Shown here: positions 24,958 through 32,457 of the stretch, piece by piece
How the letters are laid out: each line of letters begins with the position of its first letter
Position numbering within the stretch: the stretch's first letter is position 1
From: UBA3839 sp902776985
GTDB lineage: Bacteria; Bacteroidota; Bacteroidia; Bacteroidales; Bacteroidaceae
Reading direction: 5' to 3'
DNA: 64,000 nt
Assembly (NCBI GenBank): GCA_902776985.1
Contig: CACYSD010000008.1
Span: 14,377 to 78,376 of the forward strand
Notes under the pieces: generated by a model
Database searches by the model: none
Told to the model about the DNA's origin: nothing
What the model saw: the letters and a program-made list of their open reading frames with translations, nothing else
Translations under genes and position numbers: made by a program

Positions 24958-25542
24958 ATGATTATGAAGAAAATTATTCTTGCAGCTGTAGTAGCAGTTT
25001 CATCTCTCTCAGCAAACGCACAGGTATGGCTCGGTGGTAGCCTCGGTTTCAACTACAACAAAGCAGAAGCAAAAATTGCAGGTGTTACAGTAGACGTTAA
25101 GACAACTAAGTTCTCTATTGCTCCTGAAATCGGTTATACTCTCAGCGACAAGTGGGATATCGCCCTTGCACTCGAAGAGAGCTATGCAAGCCAGAAGGAT
25201 GGCGAAAGCATGAACTCTTTCTCAGTTAATCCTTATGCTCGTTGGACTTTCGCTAAGAGTGGTAAGGTAAGCTTCTTCCTTGATGGTGGTTTCAAAGTAG
25301 GTGTTCAGAACAACTTCCTCGATGACAACAATGTTATTCAGGATGTTGACGATGACATTACAGTTTGGGGAATTGGTGTACGTCCAGGTATCAAGTTTGC
25401 AGCAAGTGACAAGGTTTCTCTCGTTGCTTCATTCGGTGGACTTGGATTCCAGCAGACAAAATGGGGTGATTTTAAGGATAGCGACCTCGGTTTCAACGTT
25501 GACGGCAACGCCCTCAAGTTCGGTTTCTACTATACTTTCTAA
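24958..25542 (+). CDS. Outer membrane beta-barrel protein
   Basis: The 194-residue protein has a signal peptide (MKKIILAAVVAVSSLSANAQ, whose Met is two codons after the first ATG; the ATG at 24964 may be the true start). The mature part is a series of amphipathic strands ending in aromatic residues, and the last residues KFGFYYTF end in Phe, the usual C-terminus of an outer membrane barrel. This resembles small porin-like or OmpW-like proteins common in Prevotella. It has its own promoter and a strong terminator, and its codon use looks like that of a highly expressed gene. Its ligand is unknown. Confidence 0.85.
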   Translation: MIMKKIILAAVVAVSSLSANAQVWLGGSLGFNYNKAEAKIAGVTVDVKTTKFSIAPEIGYTLSDKWDIALALEESYASQKDGESMNSFSVNPYARWTFAKSGKVSFFLDGGFKVGVQNNFLDDNNVIQDVDDDITVWGIGVRPGIKFAASDKVSLVASFGGLGFQQTKWGDFKDSDLGFNVDGNALKFGFYYTF

Positions 25543-25563
25543 TCTATTAGAACATAAATCTAT

Positions 25564-25596
25564 AAAGGATTGCACGCTCGTGCAATCCTTTTTTTT
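25564..25596 (+). terminator. Terminator after the outer membrane barrel gene
   Basis: AAAGGATTGCACG and CGTGCAATCCTTT form a perfect 13-bp stem with a two-base loop, followed by a T run. Confidence 0.92.
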
Positions 25597-25694
25597 GTTA
25601 ACATGTTGCTGCGCCACAATGAATAAACATCGCACTTCGTGATAAGATTACGATGATTAAGATTATTATAACATCATTCGAGATGTAATAACTT

Positions 25695-26813
25695 TTACGC
25701 TTCTCTAATCTCTGCAACTCTTCTTAAGTTGAGGAAAGCTTCTTTCAAAGGCTGAGAAACTGCACTGACAGGTTCTTCCAACAACAATTGTTGGTAATGG
25801 TCTAAGAAAGATGTTCTATAGCGATAAAAGAAATGCAGGAAATGATTTATAAAACCTATGCAATCCAGCACTGCGATTTCTACTCCTAATTTGTTATAGA
25901 AAGAGTCTGCTAATTCCTTAACATCTTCGTCTATTCGTTCAGTGGTGATAAAAATATAATTATCGGGCTTTTCAGACATCTTGGTGATTTTTTCGGCACA
26001 TACATAAATATCATCTGTAGTGACACATTTTTTCTTCATTTCATAACAAGTTGCCGTTTTGTCTTCATCAATAATTGTTATCTCAACATCACCAATAGCT
26101 CCTGTTTGACTGTCTGCAGCATTGTGAGCAAACAGCGGTCGGTTTACTTCTTTAATTAGATGATGAACAGATTGATATGCCGCGGTAACCATTAGTACAG
26201 GTAGTCTGCTTGAACCTTTGCATTTTAAGTGCTGTTGTAATAGCTGTGTAATTTCTTCGCTTGATAAAGCTTGCTCTCCGCCAGCAGTCAGTCCTTCCAC
26301 CAGTTGCGACATTCGTGATTCTGCCTCCTCTTTAATGATAATCAGGTCTGATAATATCTGGGACAACACTTTCTTGGAGGCGTTCGGACTCTTTTCCACA
26401 AAATCTAAGATGTCCATCATGTCATAGTAAACGTAGGAAGGTCGGCATTTATCAAAAGTGCTCTTTGTTAATGCCGTTTCGACCGTTCGGAAAGCCGGAG
26501 TTAGAAATGCCGTGGTGCTATTACAAGGAAGTTGGTTGACGTGAATGAATTTCTGGACGAGTGATTCGTCAATGGAACGTCCAGGGAAAGATCTTTCTCC
26601 TAAATTGGGATATGGCTGTCTGGTGTCAATTTGTGCATTTTCTATCTTTGCAAGCATGGCAGATATCAGATAACGAATAGGAGCTTTGTTCCGTTCGCAT
26701 TTACACACAGACTGTATCTTTTGACGTATATTTGCGCTATTGACATAAACTTTGCCTCGTTCATTCAATACCTTATTATAGGTGCTTTCTAAGACTTTTT
26801 CTAATAGTTCCAT
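25695..26813 (-). CDS. Probable type II restriction endonuclease, SacI-like family
   Basis: The 372-residue protein follows a DNA adenine methyltransferase gene by 1 bp on the same strand, as restriction enzymes usually do. The segment FPGRSIDESLVQKFI followed by TTAFLTPAFRT (about 76-110) resembles the SacI-family endonucleases as I recall them. In the C-terminal half, GDVEI with Asp242 and YEMKKK with Glu258-x-Lys260 fit a PD-(D/E)xK active site. There is no signal peptide or membrane segment. The recognition site cannot be read. Its AT-richer codon use than the flanking genes fits acquisition together with its methylase. The family name is less certain than the role. Confidence 0.65.
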   Translation of the reverse strand: MELLEKVLESTYNKVLNERGKVYVNSANIRQKIQSVCKCERNKAPIRYLISAMLAKIENAQIDTRQPYPNLGERSFPGRSIDESLVQKFIHVNQLPCNSTTAFLTPAFRTVETALTKSTFDKCRPSYVYYDMMDILDFVEKSPNASKKVLSQILSDLIIIKEEAESRMSQLVEGLTAGGEQALSSEEITQLLQQHLKCKGSSRLPVLMVTAAYQSVHHLIKEVNRPLFAHNAADSQTGAIGDVEITIIDEDKTATCYEMKKKCVTTDDIYVCAEKITKMSEKPDNYIFITTERIDEDVKELADSFYNKLGVEIAVLDCIGFINHFLHFFYRYRTSFLDHYQQLLLEEPVSAVSQPLKEAFLNLRRVAEIREA

Positions 26814-26814
26814 G

Positions 26815-27702
26815 TTAAAACAACGTTTTTTGTAAGTTTTCTTGTTCTAAAGAGTAATTAATCCACAACACTTCCTGTCTAATGTCGTGAGTGGAGTTAA
26901 TCTGCTTAGCAGGTGCAAATATCTTCTTCCATTTTGGAGCAGGATACAATGTGTCCATTAACTCGCAGTCATAATTGGAAATCGCAACCTTTCCCTTTAC
27001 ATTGTTAAGGATTCTTGCAAGTTCTATATGTTGTTCGTCTGTCATCTCGTATTCATAAGCCTTGTTGTCGCCACGTGTGGAATGGATGTATGGGGGATCA
27101 CAATAGAACAATGTGTTTACATCATCGTAAAGGCTAATTAATTCAGTGGCAGGACGATTCTCTATTTGAACACGCAAGAGGCGATTTGCGATTTGTTCTA
27201 ATTGTTCAATTCCTCCCATCCATCTGCTGATAACCCCTGACATTCCAGATCGGGAAGTATTTTTACAGTTTGCCCATCGCCCAAGGGATGCTGTCTGAGC
27301 CAAACCAGTACGTACTTGTCTTGCACGCACATAAAAACGTCTGGCTCGTTCGATGTCAGATAAAGAAGAATCCAGTTCACATGCAAGAGCAAATTCTTCA
27401 CGAGAGAAAGGAGTTAACGCTATTAGACGAATGAGTTCATCAGGATTATTACGCAGAGCCTTAAAGAAGTTTACAACTTCTCCATCTAAATCATTGTAAG
27501 TCTCCACAGGAGAGGGATCTCTGTTTAGTAATACGGCTCCAGACCCTCCAAATGGTTCGCAATAGTGGTGGCAAGGTGGAAGATAGGGGAGGAGCCAGTC
27601 TAAATGAGAATATTTCCCTCCATACCATCCAAAAGCAATGACTTTCTTTCTGGAACGAGCAGAAAGAATAGGGGAAGGTCTATGTTTAGTTAATGTGTTC
27701 AT
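26815..27702 (-). CDS. DNA adenine methyltransferase, D12 class
   Basis: The 295-residue protein has the N-terminal AdoMet motif FGWYGGKYSHL (24-34), then EPFGGSGAVLLN near 49, and the catalytic motif DPPY at 202-205 (LFYCDPPYIH). This is the Dam/M.EcoRV-like class that makes N6-methyladenine. It begins the methylase-endonuclease pair and would protect the host sites. Its first codons overlap the end of a short open frame that lacks a start codon. It lies between an outer membrane barrel and a truncated FGE-like fragment, a typical position for an acquired restriction-modification cassette. Confidence 0.9.
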   Translation of the reverse strand: MNTLTKHRPSPILSARSRKKVIAFGWYGGKYSHLDWLLPYLPPCHHYCEPFGGSGAVLLNRDPSPVETYNDLDGEVVNFFKALRNNPDELIRLIALTPFSREEFALACELDSSLSDIERARRFYVRARQVRTGLAQTASLGRWANCKNTSRSGMSGVISRWMGGIEQLEQIANRLLRVQIENRPATELISLYDDVNTLFYCDPPYIHSTRGDNKAYEYEMTDEQHIELARILNNVKGKVAISNYDCELMDTLYPAPKWKKIFAPAKQINSTHDIRQEVLWINYSLEQENLQKTLF

Positions 27703-27856
27703 TGTCTTTATCCGTATACGCTTTGGCAGTCAATAGCTCAATCTGTTGATTATTATTAATATAGATACGGCTGTGTATTGGTACTGGTGCCCTGCCATTG
27801 TATATTTCCGCTAAGTAACGAAAAAAAAATGAATTGCTAAAATAAAGACGTAAAAT
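27686..27856 (-). pseudogene. C-terminal remnant overlapping the methylase start
   Basis: A frame with no ATG runs from just after a stop at 27857 to TAA at 27688-27686, overlapping the methylase start by 17 bp. Its protein-like part reads RYLAEIYNGRAPVPIHSRIY and continues INNNQQIELLTAKAY. It looks like the tail of a lost gene upstream of the methylase, possibly part of the original restriction-modification island. A run of nine T bases sits in the middle, a place where a frameshift could have happened. I do not recognise the family. Confidence 0.3.
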
Positions 27857-27868
27857 TTATTAAACACA

Positions 27869-28144
27869 GTGGTAATTATATGTTTTTTTACTAGCGGTAA
27901 AAAGACTCATGATGTTAAGACAAAGAAACCTAATGAATTTGGGATTTATGATATGAGCGGTAATGTTTCGGAGTGGACGAGCAGTTACTGGCGCAAAGAC
28001 TATAGCAGCTCTGTAGATACGCGCTACAGTGTGGAACGTGGTGGCAGTTGGCACTCCAGTGTGAGGAACGTACGTGTACCGTGCCGTAGCGGCATCCCGC
28101 CATTTCTCGACATCGAATACCTTGGTTCCCGCCTCGCAATGTAG
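27869..28144 (+). pseudogene. C-terminal fragment of a formylglycine-generating-enzyme-like (SUMF1) protein
   Basis: The frame encodes 91 residues. From about residue 20 on it is clearly the end of an FGE-sulfatase domain: KPNEFGIYDMSGNVSEW, then VERGGSWHSSVRNVRVPCRS, and a final GSRLAM. Intact family members have over 200 residues, so the front of the domain is missing, and the first 18 residues look like read-through from intergenic DNA. The domain belongs to the C-type lectin fold and is also a common target protein in diversity-generating retroelements. No reverse transcriptase or template repeat is present here. A hairpin terminator follows, as expected for the end of a once complete gene. 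Confidence 0.7.
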
Positions 28145-28167
28145 TTTCATGAAAAAAAGACTAAATT

Positions 28168-28205
28168 AATAACGAACCTTCGAAAAGCTTAGAAGGGTCG
28201 TTATT
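28168..28205 (+). terminator. Hairpin after the FGE fragment
   Basis: AATAACGAACCTTC and GAAGGGTCGTTATT form a 14-bp stem with one mismatch and a 10-base loop. The T run is weak (TTATTATATA), so termination may be partial. Confidence 0.55.
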
Positions 28206-28295
28206 TATTATATATTAGGTGTGAGTATTAAAAAAAGTTGGAGATTTCTTTTAACTTATTTTATAATTGTGTATATTTGCACAAAATCATAAAAA

Positions 28296-29906
28296 ATGAG
28301 CATAAACATGCAGACAGAGTATATACATGAAACGAATTCGATAATGCGAGTTATCGAACGTACTATTCGTGAAAACTGGGATTATCCTGCATTTTCAGAC
28401 TATGGAACTCACATTACTTTCACTTACAAGGACGTTGCTCACGAATGTGCACGCCTGCACGACTACTTCAAGTCGAAAGGTATAGAAAAGGGTGACCGTA
28501 TTGCCATCTGTGACCGCAACAGCAGCAAATGGGCGGTATCCTATCTGGCAGCCCTGACCTACGGGGCAGTGACTGTGCCAATCCTGCAGGACTTCAACGG
28601 TGAGCAGATTTGCAATATCCTCGAACACTGCGAGGCAAAGCTTTTTATTTGCGGATCGAGCATTCTGAAGAAAACTGGTGATGTGAGCGTGAAAGTGCTT
28701 GACATCAATTCCGTGGGTTCGCTGGCTTACGACGGACCTTTCGCCAAAGCGGACGTGCATTATTTTGACGATCAGCCAGATGAACTGGCCATGCTAAGCT
28801 ATACAAGCGGTTCAACAGGACATTCCAAGGGTGTGATGCTGGCTTACCGCACTATTTGGTCGAATGTCGCATTTGCCGACGAAAAACTGATGCTGGCTTC
28901 TCATGCCAAGATTGTATCACTGCTTCCAATGGCTCACATGTACGGTTTCGCGTTTGAATTCATGTATGAGTTCTGCATCGGTTGTCATGTACATTTCCTC
29001 ACCAAGGCTCCAAGTCCGTCGGTGCTGCTGAAGGTGTTTGCCGATGTACGTCCGGACATCGTTATCGCAGTGCCTCTGATTATAGAGAAGATTGTACAGG
29101 GAAAGATATTCCCGATCATACGGGCGGTACAGATGCGTTCGCTTCTGATGCTGCCTGTGGTACGCAACTTCATTTACCGCCGGATCCGCAGCAAACTGAT
29201 GGATGTATTTGGCGGCCGTTTCTACGAGGTTGTCGTAGGTGGTGCTGCCTTCAACAGTGAAGTGGAGACTTTCCTCAAACTTATCAAGTTCCCTTATACT
29301 GTGGGCTATGGCATGACGGAGTGTGGACCGATCATCTGTTACCGTGACTGGAAGTCGTTTGCAAAGACTTCCTGCGGTGAGGCTGCTCCTCGTATGGAAG
29401 TGAAGATTTTGTCGGAAGACCCGCATAACATCCCTGGAGAAATCGTTACCAAGGGTATGAACGTGATGCTCGGTTATTACAAGAATCCGGAGGCTACAGC
29501 AGAGGCTATAGACAGTGAGGGATGGCTGCATACCGGTGACCTTGGTACTATTGATGCCGATGGTAATGTGTTTATCCGTGGACGTGCCAAGAATATGTTG
29601 CTTGGCAGCAACGGACAGAACATCTACCCGGAAGAGATAGAGGAAAAACTTACCGGACATGCTCTGATTGACGAATGTGTTGTTGTGCAGCGTGGTGACA
29701 AGCTCGTCGGACTTGTATATACAAGTGATGATACGCTTCAGCGTCATGGGATGTCTCGCTCGGACTTCGAGAAGCAGCTCGACCAGTACCGCCGTCATAT
29801 CAACCGCATGCTTCCGAACTTCTGCGCCCTCTCTGCTCTTGAAAGCCGCAACGAGGAATTTGAGAAAACTCCTAAGCGCAACATCAGAAGATTTTTGTAT
29901 AAATAG
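28296..29906 (+). CDS. AMP-dependent acyl-CoA synthetase (long-chain fatty acid-CoA ligase type)
   Basis: The 536-residue enzyme has the adenylate-forming motifs in order: LSYTSGSTGHSKGVML (P-loop, about 167), GYGMTECGPI (about 340), and GWLHTGDLGTIDADGNVFIRG (about 410). It ends with the hinge and a PKRNIRRFLY tail in which Lys is the likely catalytic residue. It activates a fatty acid with ATP and joins it to CoA. TATATTTG at 28272-28279 is a probable promoter box. The stop TAG (29904-29906) touches the left repeat of DUF559 unit 2. The substrate chain length is not readable from sequence. Confidence 0.88.
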   Translation: MSINMQTEYIHETNSIMRVIERTIRENWDYPAFSDYGTHITFTYKDVAHECARLHDYFKSKGIEKGDRIAICDRNSSKWAVSYLAALTYGAVTVPILQDFNGEQICNILEHCEAKLFICGSSILKKTGDVSVKVLDINSVGSLAYDGPFAKADVHYFDDQPDELAMLSYTSGSTGHSKGVMLAYRTIWSNVAFADEKLMLASHAKIVSLLPMAHMYGFAFEFMYEFCIGCHVHFLTKAPSPSVLLKVFADVRPDIVIAVPLIIEKIVQGKIFPIIRAVQMRSLLMLPVVRNFIYRRIRSKLMDVFGGRFYEVVVGGAAFNSEVETFLKLIKFPYTVGYGMTECGPIICYRDWKSFAKTSCGEAAPRMEVKILSEDPHNIPGEIVTKGMNVMLGYYKNPEATAEAIDSEGWLHTGDLGTIDADGNVFIRGRAKNMLLGSNGQNIYPEEIEEKLTGHALIDECVVVQRGDKLVGLVYTSDDTLQRHGMSRSDFEKQLDQYRRHINRMLPNFCALSALESRNEEFEKTPKRNIRRFLYK

Positions 29907-30393
29907 GCCCCCTCCCGACCTCCCCCAAGGGGGAGGAGTACAGACTATGCAGAAAAGCTATGACTATTGCACGGCCAATCCAATGAACTATAATCTTCTG
30001 AAGGATTTTGCTAATAATAATAGAAAAAATCCAACAGAAGCGGAGTCTGTTCTTTGGGATTGTCTAAAAAAGAATGCTTTAGGAAAACCTTTTAGGCGAC
30101 AATATATTATTGGTGATTATATTGCGGATTTCTTCTGCCTTCCCTCAAAACTTGTAGTGGAAATAGATGGTGGTTATCATCAATTGCCAGACCAGATTGT
30201 TGATGATGCAATAAGGACGGAATGGCTTATTAAACAAGGTTATAGGGTTGTGCGTTTTACAAACGAAGTAGTAATTTGCGATATTGAAACTGTCTTACAT
30301 ACAATAAAGGAAAACTTATGACTAATAATAACCGTTTATCTACAGGTAACGTCCAATCATCCCCCCTTGGGGGGATAAGAGGGGGGCTTTTAG
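29907..30393 (+). mobile_element. DUF559 unit 2, before the Sel1 gene
   Basis: The unit is about 487 bp. The left end, right after a stop codon, is GCCCCCTCCCGACC followed by TCCCCCAAGGGGGAGGAG (29907-29938). The right end is ATCCCCCCTTGGGGGGATA followed by AGAGGGGGGCTTTT (30359-30391). The two ends are inverted repeats with internal palindromes. The only gene inside is DUF559 (29947-30321). As in unit 1, the right repeat falls within the first codons of the next host gene. The close match in size and layout of the two units is the main evidence for a discrete element. Confidence 0.75.
29947..30321 (+). CDS. DUF559 domain protein, Vsr-like endonuclease fold
   Basis: From the ATG at 29947 the protein has 124 residues. 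The frame is open further upstream, but that part lies inside the acyl-CoA synthetase and the left repeat. It shares with the copy at 21549 a TEAESVLWDCL helix, FRRQYIIGDYIADFFC, LVVEIDGGYH, and RTEWLIKQGYRVVRFTNEVV. The conserved Asp, Glu and His fit a nuclease active site. The TGA stop overlaps the ATG of the Sel1 gene, so translation may be coupled. Codon use is more AT-rich than the neighbours. Function is unproven; nuclease activity and a role in moving the repeats are inferred. Confidence 0.9.
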   Translation: MQKSYDYCTANPMNYNLLKDFANNNRKNPTEAESVLWDCLKKNALGKPFRRQYIIGDYIADFFCLPSKLVVEIDGGYHQLPDQIVDDAIRTEWLIKQGYRVVRFTNEVVICDIETVLHTIKENL

Positions 30394-30944
30394 TTCTGCT
30401 CTTCATGGTCTGTGGACTTGTAGGTTATGCTCAAACTGCGGATCAGCTGTATAAGGAGGGGAAGGCTCTTTATGACAAGAAGCAGTATGGGCAGGCTGTG
30501 CCTAAACTGAGGGCTGCGGCAAAGAAGAATCATAAGAAAGCGCAGTACCGCCTGGGGCGTTGCTACGACAAGGGCCGGGGAGTGGAAGAGAATGACTCAC
30601 TTGCCTTCCTTTGGTATTCGAAGTCGGCTGAGCAGAACTACCATAAGGCACAATACCAGGTAGGCCGCTGCTATAAGAAAGGTAAGTTCGTTAAGAAAGA
30701 CCATGCCACAGCCTTCCGCTATTTCCTTAAAAGCGCACGTCAGAATAATGCTGATGCAGCCCTGGCTCTGGCAGAATGTTATATGAAAGGTAAGGGCACG
30801 AGTAAGAACCTTGCCAAGGCTAAGCAGTGGGTGAAGCGAGCCGTCAATAACGAAGACGACGGAGCGGAGATTCTTGCCAATCTCAAGAAAGACGCCAAAG
30901 ACGGTGATGAGGATGCTATAGAACTGCTAAAGCTGCTGAAATAA
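30318..30944 (+). CDS. Secreted Sel1-repeat protein with repeat-derived N-terminus
   Basis: The 208-residue protein begins with about 24 residues encoded by DUF559 unit 2, including SSPLGGIRGG. This is followed by a hydrophobic stretch LLVLLFMVCGLVGYAQ that acts as a signal peptide. After that come three to four Sel1/TPR-like repeats (AQYRLGRCYDKGRGVEEN, AQYQVGRCYKKGKFVKKD, AALALAECYMKGKGTSKN). Such repeats form helical scaffolds for protein contacts, probably in the periplasm. The start codon is inside the mobile unit and overlaps the DUF559 stop by 4 bp. The native start has apparently been replaced. The last repeat is followed by an acidic tail. Confidence 0.85.
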   Translation: MTNNNRLSTGNVQSSPLGGIRGGLLVLLFMVCGLVGYAQTADQLYKEGKALYDKKQYGQAVPKLRAAAKKNHKKAQYRLGRCYDKGRGVEENDSLAFLWYSKSAEQNYHKAQYQVGRCYKKGKFVKKDHATAFRYFLKSARQNNADAALALAECYMKGKGTSKNLAKAKQWVKRAVNNEDDGAEILANLKKDAKDGDEDAIELLKLLK

Positions 30945-31026
30945 GGCTTTAGATACAGGGGAGAGTAATAAACTTGCGATAGTTGAGTGTTTTTTTTGTT
31001 TTTGAGCGATATTTTTGCTCAAAATG

Positions 31027-31058
31027 TTTGCATGTGTGCAGAAAAGAATATACTTTTG
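31027..31058 (+). promoter_or_regulatory. Promoter before the 167-residue protein gene
   Basis: TTTG (31027-31030), 20 bp, and TACTTTTG (31051-31058) match the Bacteroidetes promoter. The leader of about 90 bp contains GGTACTATCACTTCACACTTC (31110-31130 region), similar to the end of repeat family 3. Confidence 0.65.
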
Positions 31059-31155
31059 CACAGAATTTACAAAAACGTGCAAAGGCGAGGTGCTAAACAC
31101 TACAAAGTTTCGGTACTATCACTTCACACTTCACATTAAACATTAAACATTATCC

Positions 31156-31659
31156 ATGAATACTTTTCGCAGATTATTACCTACAGATATTCCACTTATA
31201 GCAAGTTATTTTGATGGTGAGGAACGTGAGCGCTGTATCTCTACATTACAGAAATTCAGCCGTCAGGAAAGTACTGACATCTCAGTCGCTGTGATTGACG
31301 GCATGATGGTGCTGAGAGAGGAGGCGTCCACACTCTATGTTTACTCAATGCCTATAGGTAAAGGTAATCTGCGTCTGGCACTGATGCAAATGATGGAAGA
31401 GGCTGATCGTATGAAGTATGATTGGCTGATAGTAGGAATCCGTCAGGATCAGAAAGAGAGTCTGCGTGTGGCTCTGCCGCATCATTTCAAATTTTCTAAT
31501 GAGGAGAAGTTCTCGTATCTCGACATGATGCGCATTGGCCGCCGTATTGTGGACGATTCACTATATGTTGCAGTACCTGTGAAGAATTACAGTGAGAGCA
31601 TATTCTACAGCAACGAGAAGATGGTGCCTACAATCGGTGAATACGGACAGACTTCGTAA
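31156..31659 (+). CDS. Short protein resembling the N-terminal half of DUF2156 proteins
   Basis: The 167-residue protein starts NTFRRLLPTDIPLIASYFDG. The middle (ISVAVIDGMMVLREEASTLY then VYSMPIGKGNLRLALMQMM) is like the front half of DUF2156 proteins, which carry a GNAT-like domain related to phosphatidylglycerol lysyltransferases. Proteins of that family in Bacteroidales are near 300 residues, so this one lacks the usual catalytic second half. No broken remainder is visible downstream, since the next gene lies 5 bp away on the other strand. It could be a natural short relative or an old truncation. It has no signal peptide. The family link is moderate. Confidence 0.65.
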   Translation: MNTFRRLLPTDIPLIASYFDGEERERCISTLQKFSRQESTDISVAVIDGMMVLREEASTLYVYSMPIGKGNLRLALMQMMEEADRMKYDWLIVGIRQDQKESLRVALPHHFKFSNEEKFSYLDMMRIGRRIVDDSLYVAVPVKNYSESIFYSNEKMVPTIGEYGQTS

Positions 31660-31663
31660 TAGC

Positions 31664-32257
31664 CTATAAATCTTCAGAAACAATTGTCCTGACACGGCTT
31701 AGCGTCTCGGGAGTCATCTGCAGGTAGGATGCTACTATGTGCAGAGGAGCGCGACGTATGATGTCAGGATGATCAATGAGAGTTCGTGTGTAGCGTTCAC
31801 GTGCGGACTCGAATCGGAGTGTGTCTGCCTTGTGCTGCGACACAATCAGTGATTCCTTGAGAATGGCAAGCAGGATGGAGCAGAAGTTGAAGGTTACCTG
31901 TGCCAGTTCCATGTATTCCTTATAGGGAATGGCATAGAGGGTCGTAGGCTCAAGTGCTTCCACTGCCAGAGTGGAAGGTGTTTCGTTGAAAAGACTTTCG
32001 ATGCACATCACTATACCGCATTCATATGAGATATGCTCAGTACATTCTTTCCCGTTCTTGACATAGACCTGGCGCACAAGTCCACGCTGAACATAGTAGA
32101 TGTTGCGGCAAATATCACCATATTGCACAGCCAACTGTCCTCTCGTCAGCTTGACAGGAGTGATGATAGCAGTAAGCTGGTCAAGTTCAGCGGGTGTCAG
32201 CGTGCCATAGCGTCGGGCAAGGTCGCGTGCGATGTCTTTTCTTTTGTCTGCAGCCAT
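31664..32257 (-). CDS. Crp/Fnr-family transcriptional regulator
   Basis: The 197-residue protein has an N-terminal cyclic-nucleotide-binding-like barrel (LTRGQLAVQYGDICRNIYYV then QRGLVRQVYVKNGKE), a long dimer helix near 120-145, and a short C-terminal helix-turn-helix (IVASYLQMTPETLSRVRTIV). This is the common CRP-like type in Bacteroidales. There are no Fnr-type cysteines at the N-terminus, so an iron-sulfur sensor is unlikely. It probably binds a small molecule. It converges with the gene before it and is followed by a GC-rich repeat. Its targets are unknown. Confidence 0.88.
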   Translation of the reverse strand: MAADKRKDIARDLARRYGTLTPAELDQLTAIITPVKLTRGQLAVQYGDICRNIYYVQRGLVRQVYVKNGKECTEHISYECGIVMCIESLFNETPSTLAVEALEPTTLYAIPYKEYMELAQVTFNFCSILLAILKESLIVSQHKADTLRFESARERYTRTLIDHPDIIRRAPLHIVASYLQMTPETLSRVRTIVSEDL

Positions 32258-32344
32258 ATTTTTCTTAGTTTTCTAGTAAACCTAGTATATCTATTATCTA
32301 TAGGAGGGAAGTGGATTCTTAACTCATAGTTCTTGGGAGCGTTC

Positions 32345-32457
32345 AATGGTCTTTACACCCCCTTCGGTTCCCCCGTCATCGGGGGACAGAAACCCCAAGC
32401 GATTCCCGAGCATAGCTCGCCTACCCGTAGCCTTTCGGCAAGCCGAACGATAACACT
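32345..32457. repeat. GC-rich dispersed repeat between the Crp-like gene and yggS
   Basis: The block starts ACACCCCCTTCGGTTCCCCC, has CCGTCATCGGGGG as a hairpin, then a run of short hairpins (CGAGCATAGCTCG, GCCTTTCGGCAAGCC). It fills most of the 200-bp gap and reaches the yggS stop codon. It is related in style to the repeats after porT and radC but its ends are less alike. Confidence 0.45.

Noticed and set aside
27869..28144. Complete small secreted or lectin-like gene
   Set aside because: The first 18 residues have no conserved features, and the remaining domain lacks its front two thirds, so a truncated remnant is more likely.
29668..29946. Longer start for the second DUF559 gene
   Set aside because: The extension would be translated from inside the acyl-CoA synthetase in another frame and through the left repeat. 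The ATG at 29947 matches the start position of the other DUF559 copy.
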